NCBI RefSeq assembly: GCF_037479095.1
Contig: NZ_JBBGZW010000001.1
Location: 1,054,001 to 1,118,000 of the forward strand
Direction: 5' to 3'
DNA: 64,000 nt
From: Pantoea nemavictus
GTDB lineage: Bacteria > Pseudomonadota > Gammaproteobacteria > Enterobacterales > Enterobacteriaceae
The position numbers were made by a program, and so were the translations under genes. This document shows, piece after piece, positions 8,332-15,054 of the stretch. Position 1 is the first letter of the stretch. Each line of letters opens with the position of its first letter. The notes under the pieces are model-generated. The model was not told the DNA's origin. It made no database searches and worked only from the letters and a program-made list of their open reading frames with translations.

Positions 8332-8610
8332 GTGAATAACCACGTAGCATCGCAAAAAAAGCGAACTAAAGGAAGGGCTAAGGACTGGCACAGGGCCGAC
8401 ATTGTGGCTGCACTACACAAACGTGGAGTAAGTCTGGCGCAGTTATCCCGCGATCAGGGATTAGGTTCCCGTACATTGAACAATGCTTTCAGTCAGCACT
8501 ATCCGAAGGCAGAACGGTTGATCGCAGCAGCGCTGGGCATGATGCCCGAAGATATATGGCCCAGCCGTTATTTTGATAAACAACCTTCAATACATTCCGG
8601 CAAGGATTAG
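8332..8610 (+). CDS. Ner/SfsB-type transcriptional regulator
   Basis: A 92-residue protein of the Ner family (Mu Ner, SfsB/Nlp). DWHRADIVAALHKRG, then GVSLAQLSRDQGLGSRTL and the ending GMMPEDIWPSRY are hallmark segments of the family. Ner proteins repress early transposable-phage promoters and antagonise the repressor. The gene starts with GTG, preceded by GAGGAG at good spacing. It is divergent from the Mu-type repressor and directly upstream of a broken hypothetical gene (2 bases to its ATG), so it probably leads an operon of small accessory genes rather than a transposase. Confidence 0.85.
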   Translation: MNNHVASQKKRTKGRAKDWHRADIVAALHKRGVSLAQLSRDQGLGSRTLNNAFSQHYPKAERLIAAALGMMPEDIWPSRYFDKQPSIHSGKD

Positions 8611-8612
8611 CC

Positions 8613-9140
8613 ATGGCGACCACCATCACTTCGGTGACAAAAAGCTTTGAGTACTTCTTTCATTCCCTTTACCGCACTGAGTTTGTAAAAACACTACGCC
8701 TGAATGAGTGTAGTTAAAGGGAACTTCTACCTCTGGTTCGTTGCTACCTTTTAGGCTGTTTCTCCGACGATGTATCGCCTGAAGTGAAAGGGAAACTTCC
8801 GGGCTCTATTACGGGAAACGGCTATATCGACTTTGTAATAGATGATGTGGCTGTTGAGTTTGCCGTCCGTAAACCCACCGCAGCCAAATCAACGGTATCA
8901 GCCACAGTCAACAGCACTGAAATGAAGAAACTGATGAAGTATGACGGCAAAGCATTGCTGGTACTGTTCGACTTCTCTACCACGCCCTATTCGGAAGCCC
9001 AGATTGAGGCTTTCCGCGACTGGCCTTCTCTCGGCAAAGGCAATCACAAAAAGTCGGCGTTTAATGTTGCTTATTTTTATGTCGAAAAACGCAGACCGCT
9101 CACTTTCGGGAAAATCACCAAAAATATTCGTATTAACTGA
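8613..9140 (+). pseudogene. Hypothetical protein interrupted by an in-frame stop
   Basis: Reading from the ATG at 8613 (MATTITSVTKSFEYFF...) the frame meets TAA at 8715-8717 and then continues open to 9140. Both parts are in the same frame and the second half is protein-like (LPLVRCYLLGCFSDDV..., then IDDVAVEFAVRKP and ALLVLFDFS). A 175-codon gene with one nonsense codon is the simplest reading. A GTG at 8784 could restart translation and yield 118 residues. I do not recognise the family. The C-terminal part is short, basic and probably alpha/beta. The alternative is a sequencing error at the stop. Confidence 0.5.
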
Positions 9141-9152
9141 CAAGGAGTAACG

Positions 9153-9512
9153 ATGAAAAGGGTCATTTTAGCCACCCTAGTATTGAGTACATCAGCTCTG
9201 GCTACCGCCGCAGAGTATTTCAAACCGAACGGATCACTATCACTGGTAGCGGGAGGTAATGGTGTGGAATTCAGCATTAATGCAGCAAGTAAAGATGCTT
9301 CAGGTATCTGCAATATGGAAGGCTCAGCGCAATCTATTGGTCCCGGTAAAAATCAGAAGCATCGCTGGGTTTATAACGATAAATCGACCCAATGCGTAGC
9401 AGCCATCAGCGAGCAGAACAACGGCAGAGTGACGGTAATAACAAAGGGGTGTGAAGGCTATTGCGGCATGACCTCCATTGGAGCAATGGATGGGATTTAC
9501 CAGAAAAAATAG
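9153..9512 (+). CDS. Small secreted cysteine-containing protein
   Basis: A 119-residue protein with a clear Sec signal peptide (MKRVILATLVLSTSALATAA, cleavage after about residue 20). The mature part holds five cysteines, including a C-terminal C-E-G-Y-C-G segment followed by GAMDGIYQKK. This ending is seen in several small periplasmic proteins of unknown function. AAGGAG is well placed before the ATG. It lies in a plus-strand run from the ner-like gene onward, 12 bases after the broken gene. A fragment of a second copy survives just beyond the IS903 (see 11675-11716). Disulfide-stabilised periplasmic location is likely; an inhibitor or immunity role is possible but unsupported. Confidence 0.6.
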   Translation: MKRVILATLVLSTSALATAAEYFKPNGSLSLVAGGNGVEFSINAASKDASGICNMEGSAQSIGPGKNQKHRWVYNDKSTQCVAAISEQNNGRVTVITKGCEGYCGMTSIGAMDGIYQKK

Positions 9513-9536
9513 CGAGGAAATGCAGGGAGATGGAAT

Positions 9537-9746
9537 GTGAGTGAGCAGGAACGGGATGATCTTAACCGTAAAATGGACGCGGAGCTTTACGATAAAACGC
9601 TTCAGCTGATTATTCATGAAGGGCTAACAGAAATTAAAGTCAAAACGGTACAACTTTATTTTCGCGTGGGGTATAACCGTGCAGCCCGAATAGTTGAACG
9701 TCTACGTCTGGAAAAAATATTAAATCATGCAATTAACAAGGATTAA
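9537..9746 (+). CDS. Stand-alone FtsK-gamma-like winged-helix protein
   Basis: A 69-residue protein whose sequence follows the gamma domain at the end of FtsK: AELYDKTLQLIIHEG, then VQLYFRVGYNRAARIVERL. In FtsK this domain binds KOPS sites and activates XerD. Here it occurs alone. The start is GTG at 9537 with a purine-rich site upstream. Its stop overlaps the ribosome site of the following lipoprotein gene. It may be a DNA-binding regulator of the local operon, or recruit XerCD-like recombinases, which would be relevant with a tyrosine recombinase 4 kb away. That is speculation. Confidence 0.55.
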   Translation: MSEQERDDLNRKMDAELYDKTLQLIIHEGLTEIKVKTVQLYFRVGYNRAARIVERLRLEKILNHAINKD

Positions 9747-9750
9747 TCAA

Positions 9751-10124
9751 ATGATATCAAAATTAGTTTTATTAACCATCTCTGCAAGCCTGCTGACTGG
9801 TTGTGGGGACAACACACCAAAATGTAATAGTGATGATGCTAAAAGTCTAGTAGTTGATATTTCGAAAAAAAAATCAAGAAACAATTTGACCAAATCAGGA
9901 ACTCACAGATGGCAGGGATGGTGCCTAAGGATGCAGATAACATTCAATTAGCCGTTATTAATGTCAGAACTATAAAGCATGACTCCTTGCTAGATGCCTA
10001 CTCATGCTCTGCCGACTTGAAAATGACTTTACCAGACAAGACAACTAAATTACCGATAACTTATAATATCCAAAAGTCGGATGACAGTAACGGGCAGTTT
10101 TACATAAACGTATTTGGCTTGTAA
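9751..10124 (+). pseudogene. Small lipoprotein gene with a poly-A frameshift
   Basis: Translation from the ATG at 9751 gives a lipoprotein signal (lipobox LLTG-C, ending at residue 16) and then about 22 residues before a run of nine A (9865-9873). After the run the reading frame drifts into low-quality sequence and stops at 9951. If one more A were present, the frame would join directly to MAGMVPKDADNIQL... and run to 10124 with sensible sequence, giving about 124 residues. The gene is therefore frameshifted at a homopolymer. The cause could be a real slippage mutation, phase variation, programmed slippage or a read error. The family is unknown to me; a Cys pair suggests a disulfide in the periplasm. 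Confidence 0.55.
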
Positions 10125-10189
10125 AACGCTTAGGCAATATCAGGGATTCCTTGGGTTAAAATAATTGAAATTTTAACCCAAAAGGAAAG

Positions 10190-10417
10190 TTGATGAAGAA
10201 GATCACCATGTTTGCCATTATCACTATGACTTTAATTTTTTGGCTCATCATATATAAGGCATCTGAACCTGAAAAAGATCTCCCTATTAATACTCCCCTC
10301 ATCATTAAATCTCACTTACCAGGTGCATGTAAGGCCACAGTTTTTGAAACTGCTGGCAATATCATACGAAATGCTTCTATCGTCGCGTGCAGGGTGCAGT
10401 TTTATACACATTACTAA
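10190..10417 (+). CDS. Small membrane-anchored hypothetical protein, possibly truncated
   Basis: A 75-residue ORF with one N-terminal hydrophobic segment (FAIITMTLIFWLIIY) and a short polar tail containing two cysteines. AAAGGAAAG precedes the start. The last dozen residues look unlike a normal ending, and adjacent frames carry plausible peptide up to the IS903, so the gene may be frameshifted. Function unknown. Confidence 0.35.
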   Translation: MMKKITMFAIITMTLIFWLIIYKASEPEKDLPINTPLIIKSHLPGACKATVFETAGNIIRNASIVACRVQFYTHY

Positions 10418-10617
10418 TTTTACTGCATTCTCTAACTGCGCGCAGGTGCAGTATACGCCATCGAAAAATATATTTGATGTCAAGATCTGTATTCACCAAC
10501 CCTTGCTTTTCCTGTTCAATTGAAGAAAATTCCCATATACAACCAAGGGCCTTGCCCATGTGGAAAGGGCTGAAAAAATCAGACAGAATGGCACCATGTT
10601 GACGGACAAAACAGCAA
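10418..10617 (+). pseudogene. Degenerate coding remnants left of IS903
   Basis: Between the small membrane protein and the IS left end, short protein-like segments occur in plus-strand frames. Examples are FTAFSNCAQVQYTPSKNIF and, after a stop in the same frame, KGLAHVERAEKIRQNGTML. None is a full gene. The sequence directly beside the IS does not match the sequence on its other side, so I cannot tell whether this is the front of the gene whose tail is at 11675-11716. Confidence 0.3.
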
Positions 10618-11672
10618 GGCTTTGTTGAATAAATCGAACTTTTGGCCGTAATCAGGATCAGATCACCACATTCCCGATCCTGTAGCGGTATCACGTGGCA
10701 AAACAAACGTTCAAAATCACCAACTGGGCTGAATACAACAAGGCGCTCGTCAACCGGGGTTCACTGACATTCTGGCTTGATGAGTCGCCCATCCAGGCCT
10801 GGTATGACGAGCCAGGCACGTCTTCACATGGTCATCCGCAACGTTATTCTGAGCTGGCTATTACCACCGTACTGATGCTCAAACGCGTCTTTCGCCTCAC
10901 GCTGCGCGCCGCGCAGGGATTTATTGACTCCATTTTTACCCTGATGAAGCTCCCGCTCTGTTGCCCGGATTATTCCTGTGTCAGCAGGCGGGCTAAGTCC
11001 GTCTGCATCCCTTTAAAAAACCCTACACGTGGCGAGATTGCCCACCTGGTTATCGACTCCACCGGATTAAAATTCTTCGGTGAAGGTGAGTGGAATGTGC
11101 AAAAACACGGCCAAGAAAAGCGCCGCATCTGGCGTAAACTGTACCTGGCGGTAGACGACGGTACACATGAGGTTATCTGCGCTGACCTTTCCCTGAACAA
11201 CGTGACGGATGCAGAGGCCTTCCCGGGGCTTATTCGCCAGACCCACCGGAAAATCAGAACCGTCTGCGCCGACGGCGCTTATGACACCAGACGGTGCCAC
11301 GATGAACTGCGGCGTAAGAAAATCAAAGCACTGATCCCACCGCGAACTCGCGCAGGTTACTGGCCGGCTGAATATGCCGACAGAAATTAGGCGGTTGGCC
11401 GGCAACGGCTGACGGGAAGCAATGCGTACTGGAAATGGCACACGGTTTACAACCGGCGTTCGGTGGCTGAAACGGCAATTTACCGTGTCAAGCAGCTGTT
11501 TGGTGGGCATCTTACGCTGCGGGATTATGATGCGCAGGTTGGGGAGGCTATGGCCATGATCCGCGCCTTAAACAAAATGACGCGCGCAGGGATGCCAGAA
11601 ACTGTCCGGATTGCCTGAGGGAGTCAGCGATGAGGAGAGCTTTTATCTAAATCCGATTTATTCAACAAAGCC
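10618..11672 (+). mobile_element. IS903-type insertion sequence (IS5 family), inactive
   Basis: A 1055-bp element bounded by perfect 18-bp terminal inverted repeats GGCTTTGTTGAATAAATC (10618-10635) and its complement (11655-11672), which are the IS903 ends. It contains a single transposase gene that carries an amber codon. The 9 bases outside the left end (AAACAGCAA) do not match the 9 outside the right end (GCATGAATG). So the usual 9-bp target duplication is missing, which points to recombination or deletion after insertion. Confidence 0.9.
10695..11618 (+). pseudogene. IS903 transposase with an amber codon
   Basis: A 307-codon DDE transposase of the IS5 family. The catalytic acids lie in VIDSTG, CADGAYDT and SVAETAIYR. 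A TAG at 11388-11390, where a glutamine CAG is expected (YADRN-stop-AVGRQRL), splits the frame and removes the catalytic Glu from the translated 231-residue product. The rest of the gene is open to TGA at 11618. Without suppression the element cannot move itself, although IS903 transposase supplied in trans could act on its intact ends. Confidence 0.9.
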
Positions 11673-11674
11673 GC

Positions 11675-11716
11675 ATGAATGCTGTGGGTTCGATGGATGG
11701 CCTCTATAACCAATAA
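11675..11716 (+). pseudogene. C-terminal tail of a second copy of the secreted Cys protein
   Basis: Immediately after the IS right end, 14 codons read MNAVGSMDGLYNQ-stop. They align without gaps to the end of the secreted protein at 9153-9512 (MTSIGAMDGIYQKK). This is the tail of a paralogue whose front was removed or displaced by the IS event. The match is short, but the register, position and stop codon all agree. Confidence 0.6.
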
Positions 11717-11730
11717 CACAAACAAAAATG

Positions 11731-11759
11731 AGACATCCATCAAAAATTGCTGGATGTCT
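11731..11759 (+). terminator. Stem-loop after the small secreted-protein genes
   Basis: AGACATCCA (11731-11739) and TGGATGTCT (11751-11759) form a 9-bp stem with an 11-base loop, followed by a short TTTC. It lies 14 bases after the stop of the paralogue tail and is probably the terminator of the original plus-strand operon. Confidence 0.45.
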
Positions 11760-11953
11760 TTCACCAACAAAGCATTAAAAACCACAAACGTTAAGCAACG
11801 ACACCGCTTCTGAAATACCTACTATTTCGGTACAAAGTCGGAGCAGAGCCTCAGTAAGCTATGAGCGAAAAGGAAGATAATCGACGTCACCACTGACAAT
11901 AAAGACCTGTCCGGGAGACCTCATATCAAATTCGGTTTCGCGCTATCCAGATA

Positions 11954-13066
11954 CTAGCGCGCAAGGTAAAATTTATCAGACAATACCAAGATAGCCTGCT
12001 CCCGTTCTTCTGCCGTATCTGGCAATGACGAGGCGCGCATTTTCAGGTTCTCAATACTCTCCAGCATATTAAGAATTTCCGTTATCGCACAATGCAGATT
12101 CTCATCTTGAGACACAGGAGAATCACCTTTCACACGCCCTCTTACCGCTAGTTGATCAGACGAAAACTCGCTGAAATAGGCACGCAAGCGTTCTGCCTCT
12201 GGGTTGCCACGAAATTTGAGCCGCTGAACGTCATTATAATCGGGGCAGAGCTGGTAGCACATATCTCGGAAACCAGGGTATCCCTCGACGAATTCCTTTT
12301 GCAGATCTTCCACGGCAAGCGTTTTCAGTAATCGCATCAGTTCGTTCTTTATCCCCTCTAGATTAGTCAAATAGTCTGGCGTGTTACGACCTCGGTGAAC
12401 CAAACTTAGGATGTTCAAACTGTTGAGCATCTCCAAAAAAGCATTGGTATAAACCTCTGCAGAAGAGCCTTTAAAACGCGGATATTCCACAATGCCTCTG
12501 GATCGCCAGTAGAATTTATCTTTATTCGCTTCCCCCCATTTAAATTCACCATAGGTCACGGCGCAGTCAACATTGTAGCCGTTTCGGCACGTCATACCAT
12601 CAATATACTCACCCATGAACTGACGCAATTTTTGTGCGAGCAAAGCTGCCGTTTTCCCTCCGTTTACTAGCAGTTGCATTGCGCGTTCACTGTCATCTTT
12701 ATCGAGATCAGCGACCTCGGAGAAAAAAAAGTTCACATCTGCATTGAGCCTGTCCATATCATTTTTTATCACTTGGTCCAGTTTGCGCTCAATGCGGAAT
12801 AATTTTTCACTCTGCTCACGAAACCCTGAGCGTATATCGCGATTGATAACTGACAAAGTCACCAAAAACTCATTCTGAAATTGCACCATCAGCGCCGGTG
12901 AATATTTGAGATCCTCTTTCACCATGAGTGTGTTTAGTGGCGTAGTAAATCTCCCGCGAGAATCACGTAATTGTAACCCCTCTATCTTCACCATACCGTC
13001 ATCAATCTGTTTTTTGATCGTGTCGGTCAGTATTGCCTTGATGCTCATTTCCTCAAGATTAGCCAT
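11954..13066 (-). CDS. Protein of unknown function, second gene of a divergent unit beside RADAR
   Basis: A 370-residue protein I do not recognise. I start it at the ATG at 13066 (MANLEEMS) because GAGGA lies 7 bases upstream; the ATG 15 bases earlier lacks one. A region around residues 75-115 (NRDIRSGFREQSEKLFRIERKLDQVI) looks like a charged amphipathic helix or coiled coil, followed by a helical stretch. No nucleotide-binding motif, signal peptide or membrane segment is visible. It follows the 497-residue gene by 30 bases and is surely co-transcribed with it. The pair diverges from rdrA. A role in defence is suggested only by position. Confidence 0.6.
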   Translation of the reverse strand: MANLEEMSIKAILTDTIKKQIDDGMVKIEGLQLRDSRGRFTTPLNTLMVKEDLKYSPALMVQFQNEFLVTLSVINRDIRSGFREQSEKLFRIERKLDQVIKNDMDRLNADVNFFFSEVADLDKDDSERAMQLLVNGGKTAALLAQKLRQFMGEYIDGMTCRNGYNVDCAVTYGEFKWGEANKDKFYWRSRGIVEYPRFKGSSAEVYTNAFLEMLNSLNILSLVHRGRNTPDYLTNLEGIKNELMRLLKTLAVEDLQKEFVEGYPGFRDMCYQLCPDYNDVQRLKFRGNPEAERLRAYFSEFSSDQLAVRGRVKGDSPVSQDENLHCAITEILNMLESIENLKMRASSLPDTAEEREQAILVLSDKFYLAR

Positions 13067-13096
13067 ACGTAAATTCCTCATCGGCGTTATGCCAGC

Positions 13097-14590
13097 TTAG
13101 TCAGTAAAAATGGTCACTTTGCCCTGTTTATAGCCGAGTTGGTGCATAAACTTTTCCGCTATCCTCGGTAAAGACTGATAGGTTTCAATACCGCTGAATC
13201 TGAGATATTCAATCAGTTGGGTATCAACCCGCAGTTCCCACTCAGCAATGGACAACATTTTCTGGAAACCATCATCGACTTGCTTTGATAATAGCGCTTC
13301 CACTGCCATGTGATAACGCATATCCCAATAAAGTAATAACGCCTCAGGGTAACGCCGCAGATCAGGATAGTTGCCTTCAGGATCAGATCTGGCATATCGC
13401 TCTGCGTCTTTCAAAATAGAAGTTACAGATTGCTGAACATTCCCCGTTCCAGTCATCACCGATGGAATACGAACGCCTAACTTTTCGTCATGCAGGATCA
13501 GCGCTTTTATTATCTGCTTATTCATTTTGGGCAAAGGCCCTGTGAGATCGCGAGCGTAATGGAGAACTATACTTTCGACAAAACCGGCCTGCTTCTCCAG
13601 CGAAGGTTTAACGCGGGTAACAGCTTTTCCGGTAAGGAAAGTGAGAACATCTTTATCAGAAAACGAAGGCACCTTTGCACAACGCAATGTTCTCAACTGT
13701 AGCTGGTTTTTATAAACGGCTTGCATAACAAGATGGTTCGAATTTTTCCGCACTGAATATTCCTGCAGCGCCAGCGAAGCATAGAGCAAAAAATCGAGAC
13801 GATCATAGGCGGGTTCAATTGCTTTTTTTTCCAGTATCATTCCTAGGGCTGCGTTAATGTTATTACGTGAATAATGGTCTGGGTCATGCCGTTCACCATC
13901 GATTTCACTTTTTACATAAACAGCCATCTTTTCACATGTAAGTGTGAGATTACTCGAAATACGCCATGCCTCTTCTGCGTAAGTTTTTGGCATGGAAAAG
14001 GTTAAATGGCCAAGGATTTCCGCCAGTACAGCAGAGTTTTCCTCACTTTGCTCATGCTGCTGCGGGAACGCGGATCTGAATTCAAAATTCGCTTTATCGG
14101 TACTTTCAACTTTCAGTAAACGGAAGATCTGCGGACGGTAAACCCGGCAAATACGATAGAAAAGTGTGACCACCTTAAACGCCAGATTACGGTCTTTCTC
14201 AAGGAAAACCTTAAAAGGAATACCGGTCAGTACAGCGATATTCTTCTTTATCTTTTTCACCAGATCGGCGACATCAGCACCTCCATAAGTTTGTGCAAGG
14301 TAGATATGAAACGCTTTCTCGCTGGAATCAGGAATAGGTTGTGAGCTACCGATTTCATAGCCACTGCCGTAGATCACTCGCTTTTGTTCATCGGACAGAT
14401 AACGATGGTAGATATACTCCTGCGTTTGCAAGGTTACACCGCCACCAATGACGCTCCCGCCCAGTACGCTGCGCTGTAAAAGAGTGTCTTTATGCTGCAA
14501 TAGGGTTTTCAAACCATTTTCGTCAAAAGTAAACCCCATCTGCTCAAGCATGTGCTTTATCTGTAATTCCGTAAAAGTCTGTGCAGCCAT
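13097..14590 (-). CDS. Protein of unknown function, first gene of a divergent unit beside RADAR
   Basis: A 497-residue protein with no family I can name. Near the N-terminus a glycine-rich stretch (VLGGSVIGGGVTLQ) precedes QEYIYHRYLSDEQKRVIYG; it is not a P-loop. The remainder is mainly helical with no transmembrane segment. AAGGA 7 bases before the ATG supports the start. It leads the two-gene unit transcribed away from rdrA, and the 464-base gap between them holds both promoters. The length, intact frame and good ribosome sites argue for a functional gene. It could be a separate defence module, an accessory part of RADAR, or unrelated. Confidence 0.6.
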   Translation of the reverse strand: MAAQTFTELQIKHMLEQMGFTFDENGLKTLLQHKDTLLQRSVLGGSVIGGGVTLQTQEYIYHRYLSDEQKRVIYGSGYEIGSSQPIPDSSEKAFHIYLAQTYGGADVADLVKKIKKNIAVLTGIPFKVFLEKDRNLAFKVVTLFYRICRVYRPQIFRLLKVESTDKANFEFRSAFPQQHEQSEENSAVLAEILGHLTFSMPKTYAEEAWRISSNLTLTCEKMAVYVKSEIDGERHDPDHYSRNNINAALGMILEKKAIEPAYDRLDFLLYASLALQEYSVRKNSNHLVMQAVYKNQLQLRTLRCAKVPSFSDKDVLTFLTGKAVTRVKPSLEKQAGFVESIVLHYARDLTGPLPKMNKQIIKALILHDEKLGVRIPSVMTGTGNVQQSVTSILKDAERYARSDPEGNYPDLRRYPEALLLYWDMRYHMAVEALLSKQVDDGFQKMLSIAEWELRVDTQLIEYLRFSGIETYQSLPRIAEKFMHQLGYKQGKVTIFTD

Positions 14591-15054
14591 GATCCGTTCC
14601 TTATTGATTCTTCATCGGTTCTACGTTTTGAATAGCGACCAGCTTAGTCGGATTACTTTAAGCAAATAAGGGGAGAAATTTATAAAGTTCCTGCACCCGT
14701 CTGTAAGTACCAGATGTGAGATCGACTTTCCACAACGGAAGATCACGTAACCAGTTCACAAGTCACTCCAACTATAGAGCAGGGTCGTCTAACGGGGTGG
14801 GGTCAGTCCATTTAGCGCCTTGATGGGACACTATAACAAGCGCCTTAGGCGCATCTTTCAGTTAACCTTTCTCTTATAGAGTACCGTTCGTTTATGGCAC
14901 GGTGAGCACCACGAGAGAGCCAGCCCCTTTACCCCTCTCAAATAATTTAGTTTTAAGGGTTACAGGTACGGTTCAGTAAATGTCTTTTGCATTTGTCGTG
15001 ATAGAATAAGGTCCTAATTTTGCCCTATAGAAATCCGCTAGCCAGGTGCCGATC
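14591..15054. promoter_or_regulatory. Divergent promoter region between the unknown pair and rdrA
   Basis: 464 bases without a gene. It contains a short inverted repeat GCGCC-TTA-GGCGC (14840-14852), with a related GCGCCTTGAT at 14815. The last 120 bases before rdrA are AT-rich. Promoters for both directions must lie here, but I could not place -35/-10 boxes with confidence, and no dedicated repressor gene is present in the unit. Confidence 0.4.

Noticed and set aside
9324..9617. Minus-strand 97-codon ORF with hydrophobic stretch
   Set aside because: It is antisense to the secreted Cys protein and the FtsK-gamma-like gene, which have proper signals.
10377..10706. A minus-strand 109-codon ORF across the IS903 left end
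   Set aside because: It runs through the IS terminal repeat, which is non-coding, and looks like a chance frame.
14591..15054. An rdrC or rdrD membrane gene near rdrA
   Set aside because: No ORF with membrane segments is found in the gap or after rdrB; the neighbouring 497/370-residue proteins have no membrane segment.
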